In this document: positions 34,399 through 43,280 of the stretch, in pieces
How the letters are laid out: the number at the start of each line of letters is the position of its first letter
Numbering within the stretch: the stretch's first letter is position 1
NCBI GenBank assembly: GCA_041391665.1
Contig: JAWKNO010000001.1
Span: 1,488,001-1,552,000, forward strand
Direction of reading: 5' to 3'
Source of the DNA: Bacteroidia bacterium
Lineage (GTDB): Bacteria > Bacteroidota > Bacteroidia > J057
Length of the DNA: 64,000 nucleotides
Notes under the pieces: generated by a model
What the model was told of the DNA's origin: nothing
Seen by the model: only the letters and a program-made list of their open reading frames with translations
The model's database searches: none
Translations under genes and position numbers: made by a program

Positions 34399-34457
34399 AA
34401 TCCAGCGTAAAAATTTAAGGCCGGAAGTTATGAAATGTTTTTAAATAACTGATGAGG

Positions 34458-35468
34458 CTATTCTCCGGCGTATTTTCCGTAGAGGAATTTACCCTTTTGC
34501 ACTTCACCATTGGTTTTGGTGAGCGTACCTTCTCCGTGGACACGGCCGGCGTTAAACTCCCCTTCGTAGATATTACCATCGGCGTAGGCGTACTTGCCAT
34601 TGCCATGGCGTTTGTCCATATTCCATTCACCCTCATAGCGGCTGCCGTCGCTGTAAACGTAGATACCTTTGCCATGCTTTTGTCCATTCAGCCACTCCCC
34701 TTCATAGACATCGCCGTTGCTGTGAGTCAGTTTGCCGGTACCATTGTATCGCCCATTGCGAAACTGCCCGGTATAGCTGGAGCCCGCCTGGGTGGTTAGT
34801 GTACCGATTCCGGTCATTTGACCTTGCTGCCATTCGCCTTCATAGACAACGCCTGAGGCAAAATCCATTCTTCCCTGGCCATTTTTATCGCCATTACTCC
34901 AGTTCCCCTCATAGATATCGCCTTTTTCCGAGATCATTTTTCCATGCCCGTTGCGTTTGTTATCGACAAAATCACCTTCGTAGATATCCCCGTTTGGGTA
35001 AATATATTTTGCAGTACCATTTACTTTTCCGTTGGTCCAGACACCTGATATTTCTGTGCCGTTGGGAAAGGTAAGTACACCCGTACCATTTTGCTGATCC
35101 TCCGCCCAATCGCCTTTATAAATATTGCCATTGCTGAATGTGTAGGTACCCGAGCCTTCCATTTTGCCTTTTTTATAGGTTCCTACGTAGATGTCTCCGT
35201 TTGAATATGTGTAAACCCCTTCTCCGCTCATCTCATCATTTTTCCATTCGCCTTCATACTGGTCGCCGTTGGCGAGTTTGTAAAGACCCATTCCATGGCG
35301 TTTTGCGCTTCGCCAGTCACCCTTATAGTAATCACCATTGGGATAGGAATACACGCCTTTTCCGGTATCGCAGTCGCCTTTGATACATTGAGCCGATAGT
35401 GAAAATGGGGCAATTGCCAGAAGGGAGAGGCTAAGAACGGTAATCAGGGATTTGTAAAAATTTCGCAT
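34458..35468 (-). CDS. MORN-repeat protein, exported
   Basis: 336-aa protein with about 13 tandem MORN repeats of 23 residues (pattern NGDIYEGEWxNGxxxGxGxYxYx), covering nearly the whole mature sequence. The start at 35468 gives a clear signal peptide (MRNFYKSLITVLSLS to SLSAQ); an upstream in-frame ATG at 35519 is less likely. Repeat proteins of this type form a flat beta-sheet surface, used for binding or as scaffold. Exact partner unknown. The 69-bp DNA repeats make the locus prone to copy-number change. Confidence 0.88.
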   Translation of the reverse strand: MRNFYKSLITVLSLSLLAIAPFSLSAQCIKGDCDTGKGVYSYPNGDYYKGDWRSAKRHGMGLYKLANGDQYEGEWKNDEMSGEGVYTYSNGDIYVGTYKKGKMEGSGTYTFSNGNIYKGDWAEDQQNGTGVLTFPNGTEISGVWTNGKVNGTAKYIYPNGDIYEGDFVDNKRNGHGKMISEKGDIYEGNWSNGDKNGQGRMDFASGVVYEGEWQQGQMTGIGTLTTQAGSSYTGQFRNGRYNGTGKLTHSNGDVYEGEWLNGQKHGKGIYVYSDGSRYEGEWNMDKRHGNGKYAYADGNIYEGEFNAGRVHGEGTLTKTNGEVQKGKFLYGKYAGE

Positions 35469-35867
35469 ATTCAGCAAGTAATTAGGCACCGTTAAAATTA
35501 ATGGATTGGCTTGTGGCATAAAGGTAATTTCCGATCAATTCCTTACATCTATTAGAAACCGCCTGCTAAGGTCCATTCAACTGGCATTTTTGAGGCCGAT
35601 ATTTCTCGCAGATTTATCCACATATACAATAATCAGTCCACCAGTCAATTACATTGTTGATAATTTACGAAAATTATAGGAAATTCTCAGCAACGGCATC
35701 TCACCTGGATTTGCATAAAAAATCAAAGAATTCGGCGCGAAATCGTCAACGAATAGATGTCTTACTGCCAAAAATCTACATTTTGTGCAAAAATCTTACG
35801 AGGTTGCAAGGCCGTTTGGCCGGAATTAAAAAATCCATCCGAAAATAATTCCGGTAATCCGTAGTAT
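35469..35867. other. Intergenic region without recognised gene
   Basis: Roughly 400 bp of AT-rich sequence upstream of the MORN gene and behind the methyltransferase. It holds a single perfect DnaA-box sequence (TTATCCACA, 35614-35622), but no cluster of boxes, so no origin is claimed. A 64-codon frame on the plus strand is judged noise. Confidence 0.4.
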
Positions 35868-37025
35868 TTAAACCTGTTTTCGGCTCCCTTCAAATATGCT
35901 GTAGCAGTGAAATCTGCAGGGGAGTGCGCCATTGAACACATGAAGTTTTTTATCGGGGCGAAGTCCGATACTTTTCATCGCAGGATGGTTGGAACTGACG
36001 ATCCAGACCTTATAGCCAGCCCAGGCTTTTTTCATCCGGTCTCCGATGTTTTGGTAGAACCCTTCAATATCTGTCTGTTCGATTCTTTCACCGTAAGGCG
36101 GATTCATAATGAGCGTTCCACCATTTTCGGGTGCAGGGCGGGTAAGAAAATCCTGTTGAGAAAATCGGATAATTTTTTCCATTCCGGCAGCCTTTGCACA
36201 TGCCTGGGCGATTTCAAGATTTTGTGGAGAAATATCAGACCCTTCGATGAGTCCGGAAAAAGGTTTCTGTTTTCTTCGCGCTTCGTTTTTGACTTTTTGC
36301 CAGAGCGGATAATCATAGTCGCGCCAGGAGCGGAAGCCAAAGTTGCGGCGAAAAATGCCTGGCGGAGTATGGGTGGCAATGAGGGCAGCTTCTACGGGCA
36401 GGGTTCCCGATCCGCACATAGGGTCCACAAAATTGCCCTGACCGTTCCATTCGGCCAGCATAATCAGACCTGCGGCTAAGACTTCGTTGAGAGGCGCAAT
36501 ATGTCCCTGGTTTCGGTAACCACGCCGGTGAAGAGATTCCCCGGAACTGTCGAGCGCGAGAGAAACCTTGTTGCCGGCGATATGAAGGTTGATGCGAAAG
36601 TGCGGATTTTGCAGATCTATGGACGGCCTTTTTCCGGTTTTTGCACGGAATTGATCCACGATTGCATCCTTGGTTTTGAGAGCAGCATATTGAGAGTGCG
36701 GAAAATGAGGAGAAGATACGGCCGCGTGAATGGCAAAAGTGTGGTCATTTCCCATGATGGAAGTCCAATCAAACTCCTGCACCCGGCGGTACAGCAAATC
36801 GTCGTTGTCAGCTTCAAAGTCAAAAATAGGCACAAGGATACGCAAGGCTGTGCGTAGGCAGAGGTTGGCTTTATACATCAACGCCTTGTCACCGGAAAAG
36901 CGCACAGCACGGTTGAGGACAAGTACATCCTGCGCACCGATTGTGCGGAGCTCTTCTGCCAGGATTTCCTCAAGCCCAAATTGGGTGGTAGCGATCAGTG
37001 GAAACGATTCAGAAAGGGGATTCAT
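35868..37025 (-). CDS. THUMP-domain class I RNA methyltransferase (RlmL/Trm-like)
   Basis: 385-aa SAM-dependent RNA methyltransferase. The start at 37025 (MNPLSESFPLIATT) is chosen since the protein family begins there; the longer frame to 37145 adds an unrelated stretch. N-terminal THUMP region (residues 40-160), then the catalytic part with DPMCGSGTLPVEAALIA, GSDISPQNLEIAQ and the NPPYGERI motif of N2-guanine methyltransferases. Family targets are 23S rRNA G2445 or tRNA G6; the position cannot be told apart here. Confidence 0.88.
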   Translation of the reverse strand: MNPLSESFPLIATTQFGLEEILAEELRTIGAQDVLVLNRAVRFSGDKALMYKANLCLRTALRILVPIFDFEADNDDLLYRRVQEFDWTSIMGNDHTFAIHAAVSSPHFPHSQYAALKTKDAIVDQFRAKTGKRPSIDLQNPHFRINLHIAGNKVSLALDSSGESLHRRGYRNQGHIAPLNEVLAAGLIMLAEWNGQGNFVDPMCGSGTLPVEAALIATHTPPGIFRRNFGFRSWRDYDYPLWQKVKNEARRKQKPFSGLIEGSDISPQNLEIAQACAKAAGMEKIIRFSQQDFLTRPAPENGGTLIMNPPYGERIEQTDIEGFYQNIGDRMKKAWAGYKVWIVSSNHPAMKSIGLRPDKKLHVFNGALPCRFHCYSIFEGSRKQV

Positions 37026-37420
37026 AGGGCAAATGTAGGGAATACGGGAGGTATTCGGGGCGTAAATAAAAAAAAATGGAGAATATTTATGGAAAAATAT
37101 GGAACAGCGAGTCTCTGAGAGTAAATGATATCCAGGCAGCTGCAAAGATATCCGTTCTTTGAATTACGAATGAAGGTCTGAGCACACTTCATCCTGAAGA
37201 AATCAGGACAAATCTGAATGCAGGGGCATATGATGACGGAGTAATGAACGATATGAGCGCAATTTCAGCAGGAATCTGACATGGAATTTCATCAATTGGA
37301 AATTGAAGAATTTAAAGCAGATTTGGCGTCGGTAACGATTTCGATAGAAAAAAACCGTTGGCATTGAAAGTATTTGCGGGATTAGTAATATTATTAAGGT
37401 CAACAAAATTATATTAATTC
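37026..37420. other. Intergenic region ahead of exbB
   Basis: Nearly 400 bp before the exbB promoter without convincing coding frame. A possible 28-codon peptide (37280-37366) is not supported by any feature. No repeat or RNA structure stands out. Confidence 0.4.
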
Positions 37421-37451
37421 TTTGTGTTTACGATCCAAATACATAATTTTG
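37421..37451 (+). promoter_or_regulatory. Bacteroidota promoter of the exbB-exbD-exbD-tonB operon
   Basis: TTTG at 37421-37424 and TAATTTTG at 37444-37451 are 19 nt apart, a full match to TTTG/TAnnTTTG. The predicted leader is about 41 nt to the exbB ATG. Confidence 0.62.
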
Positions 37452-37498
37452 GACAGATTAACTTCTAAATTGTACATCAAACTAAAAGGCTTTCAGAC

Positions 37499-38413
37499 AT
37501 GGCTGAAACTAACAAACCTACGACATCGAATGCCTCAGGCGAGGCTCAGATTAAACCCGCAAGCCCTTTAAAGGCAATCTTTCCGCTAATCGCGATTCTT
37601 GTTTGTTTTGTGATTGCAGAGATTGCTTTCTGGAAAGGTTTCGGACACCCCAGTAACTTCAAGAACGGAGAGAAACTGGATGCAGACTATCAGGCTTGGG
37701 TTCAGGCTACAGGCGGAACTGACGAAGAGACAGCTCCTCCCCAGGCTCAGGAACAAGAACCCGCAAACACTTATGGTCTGATTTACAAAGGTGGATGGGT
37801 AATTCCAATCGGTATGACACTTGCCCTGGTACTTTTTACTTTCTCGATTGAAAGAGGTATCACGATCGCTCGCGCCGGTGGAAAAGGAAACACCGATGTA
37901 TTTGTGAAGAAAGTAAGAAACCTTCTTGCAAAAGGAAATGTAGATGGAGCTGCACAGCTTTGCGACAAACAGCGTGGATCTGTGGGTAACATTATCAAAG
38001 CCGGTCTTCGCAAGTACAAAGAAATGGAAGTCGCTGACCACATGGAAAAAGAGCAAAAGAAAACAGCTATTCAGTCTGAGATTGAAGAAGCTACGATGCT
38101 TGAGCTTCCTATGCTGGAAAGAAACCTTCCGATTATCGCTACCACAGCATCATTGGGTACACTTGTCGGTCTGATCGGTACCGTATTGGGTATGATCCGG
38201 GCGTTTAGTGCGCTGGGTGAAGGTGGTGCACCAAACGCGGCAGAACTTTCCGTAGGTATCTCTGAGGCGCTTATCAACACTGCGCTTGGTATCTCTACTT
38301 CTGCACTTTCTATTCTTGCGTACAACTTCTTTACTACCAAAATTGATGGCATGACCTATGCCATGGATGAAGCTGGTTACAGTATTGTTCAGACCTTCGA
38401 CGTAAGAAACTAA
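37499..38413 (+). CDS. exbB: MotA/TolQ/ExbB proton channel protein
   Basis: 304-aa inner-membrane protein with an N-terminal extension carrying an extra helix (about 26-44) before the standard three: about 101-118, 210-235 and 255-275. The conserved region LPIIATTASLGTLVGLIGTVLGM is present. Forms the proton channel that drives TonB. First gene of the four-gene operon, 29 nt before the first exbD, with promoter at 37421. Confidence 0.92.
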   Translation: MAETNKPTTSNASGEAQIKPASPLKAIFPLIAILVCFVIAEIAFWKGFGHPSNFKNGEKLDADYQAWVQATGGTDEETAPPQAQEQEPANTYGLIYKGGWVIPIGMTLALVLFTFSIERGITIARAGGKGNTDVFVKKVRNLLAKGNVDGAAQLCDKQRGSVGNIIKAGLRKYKEMEVADHMEKEQKKTAIQSEIEEATMLELPMLERNLPIIATTASLGTLVGLIGTVLGMIRAFSALGEGGAPNAAELSVGISEALINTALGISTSALSILAYNFFTTKIDGMTYAMDEAGYSIVQTFDVRN

Positions 38414-38442
38414 TTTTCTGGTTCTACTAAAAAAATTGAACA

Positions 38443-39075
38443 ATGTCAGCAAAAAAGCCTAAAAAACACCCACCGTCAATTGACATGACGGCAATGGTGG
38501 ACGTGGCATTCCTGTTGCTTACTTTCTTCATTCTGACAACTACTCACTTCCGTGAGGATTCAAAGGTTGAGGTTGACATGCCTGGTTCAGTATCGGATCT
38601 TCCGGTACCAGAGACAGAGCTTTGTATTATCTCACTGGATCCAGAGGGCAGAGTATTTGTTGGATTTTCGGATCCTCTGACGCGCGAAGAAGTGCTGAGG
38701 CGGTATCTTTCCGAAAAAGAGGTAACCATTTCCAAAGAAGGAGCCAGCTATTTTTCTACTCTGCAGGAATTTGGTGTTCCGCAAAGAGAATTACAAAAAT
38801 GGCTCGATTCTAAAGGAGATGATCTGAAGGAATATCCACACACTGGAATCCCTGCTGCGGTAACTGATTCTGCTACCATGACAGGTAATGAACTGAAGGA
38901 TTGGATTCGTTGGGGACGTCTTGCCGACCAGCGCATGCGCTTCGCTATCAAAGGCGACCAGGATGCCGGTTATGATGCCGTCTCAAATGTGATCAGTTCT
39001 CTTCAGGAATGGAACGTGAATCAGTTCAGCCTCATTACTTCTCTTGAAGAGGGAGGTACGGTTGAAGTGGAATAA
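38443..39075 (+). CDS. exbD: ExbD/TolR biopolymer transport protein, first copy
   Basis: 210-aa membrane-anchored protein. The transmembrane helix MVDVAFLLLTFFILTT carries the functional Asp. The periplasmic part contains the usual beta elements but is enlarged by about 70 residues between the TDL-type strand and the last strand (FAIKGDQDAGYDAVSNVISSLQ). ExbD is normally about 140 aa. Followed by a second ExbD after 32 nt. Confidence 0.88.
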   Translation: MSAKKPKKHPPSIDMTAMVDVAFLLLTFFILTTTHFREDSKVEVDMPGSVSDLPVPETELCIISLDPEGRVFVGFSDPLTREEVLRRYLSEKEVTISKEGASYFSTLQEFGVPQRELQKWLDSKGDDLKEYPHTGIPAAVTDSATMTGNELKDWIRWGRLADQRMRFAIKGDQDAGYDAVSNVISSLQEWNVNQFSLITSLEEGGTVEVE

Positions 39076-39107
39076 ACATTATATCACCCTTTAAACTTGA
39101 GTATAAC

Positions 39108-39704
39108 ATGGCTGATGTAGATACCGGGTCTAAAGGCGGTGGGCGATCAAAAAAAGGTGGTCCCAAAACCAAAAAGAAGTCTACAAGGATTGACATGACC
39201 GCGATGGTGGATGTGGCCTTCCTTCTTCTTACCTTCTTCGTTCTCACCGCTACCATGGCAAGTTCTTCTGTAATGGAACTCACCATGCCCCCTAAAGTAC
39301 CTGAAGATCAAATAGATGATCTTCACGTAGATATTCTCGAAGATAAGATCATGACCATCGTTCTCGATGAAAACGATATCGTTAAATACTATATCGGGAT
39401 CACAGAACCTGAAATTCTTGAGACAAATTTCTCCGATGATGGGTTGCGAAAAGTGTTGTTGAGCCATATTTATTATGGAAAAACCATTGGTGCGCCACTT
39501 TGTAAAGATGTTAACGGTGCAAAAGGATGCTGGGACCCGATCTTTGTGATCAAACCCCGCAAACAAAGCCGCTACAAAAATCTGGTGGACCTGCTCGACG
39601 AACTTGCGATTACGCAAGCACCCAAGTACGCGATTGATAAGTTTACTCCGGACGATAGTCTTCGTCTGATTGGTGAATTTGTCCCGAAAGAACCGAAAAA
39701 GTAA
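39108..39704 (+). CDS. exbD: ExbD/TolR biopolymer transport protein, second copy
   Basis: 198-aa ExbD homologue. After a Lys-rich start (RSKKGGPKTKKKS) it has the helix MVDVAFLLLTFFVLTA. Its periplasmic part differs from the first copy, with a cysteine-containing stretch (CKDVNGAKGCW) and the last strand VIKPRKQSRYKNLVDLLDE. Paired ExbDs may form a heterodimer on one ExbB pentamer; this is inference. Followed 58 nt later by tonB. Confidence 0.87.
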   Translation: MADVDTGSKGGGRSKKGGPKTKKKSTRIDMTAMVDVAFLLLTFFVLTATMASSSVMELTMPPKVPEDQIDDLHVDILEDKIMTIVLDENDIVKYYIGITEPEILETNFSDDGLRKVLLSHIYYGKTIGAPLCKDVNGAKGCWDPIFVIKPRKQSRYKNLVDLLDELAITQAPKYAIDKFTPDDSLRLIGEFVPKEPKK

Positions 39705-39762
39705 GCCAGTCCCGGATCGTCGGTACTGCACGATATTTTGAAACATTACACATCGACAAACT

Positions 39763-40578
39763 ATGTCTCAGGCAATCAGAGCATCTTTAGACGAAATGGT
39801 CTTTGAAGATCGTGAGAAGCGGTATGGCGCATATTTTCTTCGGAAAAAATACCCACGCCACCTCATGGTCGGTACGGCCATTATTGGAATCGCTGCTGTT
39901 CTGTTTACCTTTGCTCCCCTTATCGCCAAAGGTCTTGGTATTAAGGGAGAGGTAAAGGAGAGCAAAAGCCTTTCTGTGACAATCAATATGGAGGACCTCC
40001 CACCGCCACCGGCGATTGACGAGGACAAACCACCACCACCACCGCCACCAAAGGTTCCGCCACCACAGGTAAAAACGGTCGCTTTCCAGATTCCCGAACC
40101 AACTCCGGAAGATGAACTGGAAGACGAAGACCGGACAATCGCTGAAGTGGATGAACTGAAGGAAGCTCCAAATATCGGTCTCGAAGACAAAGAAGGTGCT
40201 GATGAAGGCTTCTTTGATGGTGAGATTGATGCTGACGGTGACGTACCTGAAGTAATCGTTGAACAGGAACCTGAAATCAACGCATTCATCTTCGCGGAAG
40301 AAGAACCACAGCCTATCAATATGGATGATATCAAGAAATTGATCGGTTATCCGCAAATCGCCCGGGATGCCGGTATCGAAGGTAGTGTGGTCGTAAGGGT
40401 TCTCGTTGATAAAAAAGGGAACTATGCCAAACACCGCGTAATCAATCAGGTACACCCCATTCTTGAAAAAGCTGTAACGGATCATGTAAACAAGCTCCGC
40501 TTTACTCCCGCTATTCAAGGTGGAAAACCGATTCAGTTCTGGGTGAATATCCCCTTCAACTTTAAGCTTCTGAACTAG
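39763..40578 (+). CDS. tonB: Energy transducer TonB
   Basis: 271-aa protein: short cytosolic tail, one helix (about 34-52), Pro-rich periplasmic stretch (LPPPPAIDEDKPPPPPPPK), acidic linker, and a C-terminal TonB domain (YPQIARDAGIEGSVVVRVLV to FTPAIQGGKPIQFWVNIPF). It transfers the proton-motive force to outer-membrane TonB-dependent transporters. Last gene of the operon, closed by a strong terminator at 40604. Confidence 0.93.
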   Translation: MSQAIRASLDEMVFEDREKRYGAYFLRKKYPRHLMVGTAIIGIAAVLFTFAPLIAKGLGIKGEVKESKSLSVTINMEDLPPPPAIDEDKPPPPPPPKVPPPQVKTVAFQIPEPTPEDELEDEDRTIAEVDELKEAPNIGLEDKEGADEGFFDGEIDADGDVPEVIVEQEPEINAFIFAEEEPQPINMDDIKKLIGYPQIARDAGIEGSVVVRVLVDKKGNYAKHRVINQVHPILEKAVTDHVNKLRFTPAIQGGKPIQFWVNIPFNFKLLN

Positions 40579-40603
40579 GAGTTGTGTTGAAAGCTACATA
40601 TAG

Positions 40604-40630
40604 AAGCCGTTCCATTTGGAACGGCTTTTT
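40604..40630 (+). terminator. Rho-independent terminator of the exb-tonB operon
   Basis: A 10-bp perfect stem AAGCCGTTCC/GGAACGGCTT with loop ATTT is followed by a T-run, 25 nt after the tonB stop. Confidence 0.85.
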
Positions 40631-40713
40631 GATTTTTCCCGATATGCAAAATATATCCGCTTTCCGGTCGTATAGCTAGTACACCTATCCCCTCAACATC
40701 TAACTTTCACTGA

Positions 40714-41187
40714 ATGCCAAGGCTTCTGTTTGTTTCCCTAACGTTCTTCTTTTTCATCAACCTTTCTCACACTTTTGTATTTTCTCAGGAGTATATTTCT
40801 GCCATCGGTGCCCGGACCGGTTCTGATACCGGTATCAGCCTGAAACATTTTTTTGCGGAAAGCAGTGCCTTTGAAGGCATGCTTGTGTATCGCCAGACAG
40901 GCGTTAGGGTAGTTGCTCTGGCCGAACAGCATTTGTTTTTAGGCCGCCGCGCAAACTCTGCTTTATATTTCGGCATTGGCGGGCATTTTGGCTATTCCGG
41001 TCTTGTCGTACCTGAACAAACCCCCCGCCAGGTTGCTGGAGTAGATTTCCTCGTAGGATTTGAATACGTTTTCCCTCATTCACCGCTCGTATTCGCCTTT
41101 GACCTGAAACCCTTGTTTGAGCTTCGTTACGATCCGGTGTTTTCTGGCAATAATGCTGCGGTTTCTCTGCGTTATACAATTCGATAG
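40714..41187 (+). CDS. Small exported beta-barrel-like protein
   Basis: 157-aa protein with a signal peptide (LLFVSLTFFFFINLSHTFVFSQ). The remainder has alternating beta strands with Gly/Phe residues (NSALYFGIGGHFGYSG, GVDFLVGFEYVFPHS, AVSLRYTIR), ending in an aromatic/basic strand as in small outer-membrane barrels. I do not recognise a named family. A caspase-like protease gene lies 88 nt downstream on the same strand. Confidence 0.65.
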   Translation: MPRLLFVSLTFFFFINLSHTFVFSQEYISAIGARTGSDTGISLKHFFAESSAFEGMLVYRQTGVRVVALAEQHLFLGRRANSALYFGIGGHFGYSGLVVPEQTPRQVAGVDFLVGFEYVFPHSPLVFAFDLKPLFELRYDPVFSGNNAAVSLRYTIR

Positions 41188-41275
41188 CAGACCAGAGGGT
41201 AATTTGGTTTACTGATATTATTTTGCGAATTTGAAATTTCCCAGATAATAGCATTAATCCCGGTAATTAACCCCT

Positions 41276-43267
41276 ATGAGCAGCAAAAATATCTACGCCT
41301 TATTGGTCGGTATTGACAAATACAAGGCACCCGTTCCCGCACTCGATGGTTGCGTAAACGATATGCGCGCGATGCGCGATTTCCTTGATCGCAAAGCGCG
41401 CCGCAATGGAATTCCGCTTAAAATGGAAGTACTGGAAAACGAAGATGCTACGCGGGTGAATATTGTCTCCAAATTTGAAACCCATCTCACCAAAGCCACT
41501 AAAGATGATATTGTATTTTTTTACTATAGTGGCCATGGCTCGCAAGAACCCGCTCACCCGATTTTCTGGTCGATAGAACCTGAACATAAAAATGAAACGC
41601 TTGTCTGCTATGACAGCCGCAGCTTCGACGGAATGGATCTGGCTGATAAAGAACTCGCTACACTGATCGACCTCGTTGCACAAAATAACCCGCATATCGT
41701 GGTGATTACCGACTGCTGTAATTCGGGTGACAATACCCGCGGGGTAGATTTTACTAAAACCCGTCAGTCGGCTGCAACTACCAAAACCCGCTCTCTGGAT
41801 ACCTACATTCTACCCAGAGGCTTTGATTCTGACCGTAGTGCTATGTCTGTTGCTGGCACAGAGTCGTTTACAGTACCTTCTCCCAGACATATTGCATTAG
41901 CGGCAGCACATTCCTTTCAGCTCGCGAAAGAAACGAATCTTGCCGGTTCCCCGCGGGGGGTATTTACTTACTCTTTGTTGGAAGTGCTGGAAAATGCCGT
42001 AGGCCCGCTCTCTTACAGCGACCTTATGCGGAGAGTTCGGGGGCTTGTGCAGCAGCGAACCTATGATCAGGTGCCGCAGATAACTGCAACTATGGAGAAC
42101 GATATCAATCTCAATTTTCTGGATGGTACAACTGCGGTTAAGACAAATTATTTTATGCTTTCGAGCAGCCGGCAGGCAGGATGGGAAATGGATGGCGGTG
42201 CGGTACATGGTATAGTTGCAGGTACATTTGGCGGACCGCAGACCGAACTTATGGTTTTTAGGGACGGGGCAGATGATGCAGAGATGGCTAATCCGGCAAA
42301 ATCTCTCGGGCGGGTTTCCGTTAAAGAAGTTGCTCCGGATAAAAGTATTGTACGGCTCGAAGGAAACCTGCAGTTGGATACGACCAAAGCCTACCGTGCG
42401 AAAATTGCTTCCATGGCAGTACAACCTACGGTTGTCTATATTAAGTCGGTCAGTGAACATGCAAAAAATCTGGTGAAAATTGCGCACGGCAATGCGGAAG
42501 CTGAGGAAAAACTGATGGTAAAGCTTGTTGACGACCCCGCTCAGGCTGATTATAAACTGATTGCAAATGAGCGGAATGAATATGTCATCACCCGGAAAAC
42601 TGATGCGGATACGCAACCACTGGTAGAGCAAATTAGTGGGTTTAGCCCGGAAAGTGCGACAAAAGCGATTTCGAATCTTGCACATATTGCCCGCTGGGAA
42701 CGACTGCGCGACTTGCGCAACCCCGGTAGTGCGCTTAATTCGACCTCTGTTGGTCTTGATATCCTTCATCCGACAGAGAATCGTGTATTTCAGTCGGAGC
42801 GCGATGGCGATGTTGTCTTGCGTTATCGTAAGGCAGACGGCCCGTCAGGTGTTCCCCGCTTTAGAATAAGAATGGTAAACCGGGGTAACCAAAAACTCTA
42901 CTGTTCGCTGATCTATATGTCTTCTCTGTTTGGTATTGACCCGGGGTTACTTCCTCAGGGAGGCATTTGGCTAAACAGTGGGGAAGAAATCATGGTGAGA
43001 AATGGCGCGATACTCAAGGCAGAAGTAGCCGATAGTTTTATCTCCTTTGGGAGAAAAAGCGTGCAGGAGATCCTTAAGGTGATTGTCTCCACCAAAGAAT
43101 TTGATGCCAGTCTTTACCGGTTACAGGAACTGAATCTTCCCAGGGCGACCAGTCGCTCCGTAGGGGTAGATGGAACACGCGGTTTCTCCTTTGAAGAAAA
43201 TGCCCGGGCAACAGGCGACGACTGGAATTCCATCGATTTTCCTGTTACCATTTTACGGGAAGATTGA
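41276..43267 (+). CDS. Caspase-family (C14) protease, orthocaspase-like
   Basis: 663-aa protein without signal peptide. The N-terminal 250 residues form a p20-like caspase domain with catalytic His87 (YYSGHGSQ) and Cys148 (ITDCCNSGD). The large C-terminal part (about residues 300-660) is not a known catalytic unit; the stretch ILHPTENRVFQSERDGDVVL resembles the DUF4384-type tails seen behind bacterial caspases. Likely a cysteine protease active on Arg/Lys-type sites, with regulatory tail. No toxin, NLR or other conflict-system partner is adjacent. Confidence 0.88.
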   Translation: MSSKNIYALLVGIDKYKAPVPALDGCVNDMRAMRDFLDRKARRNGIPLKMEVLENEDATRVNIVSKFETHLTKATKDDIVFFYYSGHGSQEPAHPIFWSIEPEHKNETLVCYDSRSFDGMDLADKELATLIDLVAQNNPHIVVITDCCNSGDNTRGVDFTKTRQSAATTKTRSLDTYILPRGFDSDRSAMSVAGTESFTVPSPRHIALAAAHSFQLAKETNLAGSPRGVFTYSLLEVLENAVGPLSYSDLMRRVRGLVQQRTYDQVPQITATMENDINLNFLDGTTAVKTNYFMLSSSRQAGWEMDGGAVHGIVAGTFGGPQTELMVFRDGADDAEMANPAKSLGRVSVKEVAPDKSIVRLEGNLQLDTTKAYRAKIASMAVQPTVVYIKSVSEHAKNLVKIAHGNAEAEEKLMVKLVDDPAQADYKLIANERNEYVITRKTDADTQPLVEQISGFSPESATKAISNLAHIARWERLRDLRNPGSALNSTSVGLDILHPTENRVFQSERDGDVVLRYRKADGPSGVPRFRIRMVNRGNQKLYCSLIYMSSLFGIDPGLLPQGGIWLNSGEEIMVRNGAILKAEVADSFISFGRKSVQEILKVIVSTKEFDASLYRLQELNLPRATSRSVGVDGTRGFSFEENARATGDDWNSIDFPVTILRED

Positions 43268-43280
43268 TTCCTTCGGTTTC

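Noticed and set aside
35614..35622. Perfect DnaA box TTATCCACA
   Set aside because: A single box in AT-rich DNA; no cluster, no dnaA gene and no further origin signs nearby.
37203..37406. Minus-strand frame of 67 codons ahead of exbB
   Set aside because: Composition is random-looking, there is no homology cue, and it does not fit the plus-strand promoter at 37421.
39768..40518. Long minus-strand frames opposite tonB
   Set aside because: They mirror the Pro-rich and acidic codons of tonB, which has clear family similarity on the plus strand.
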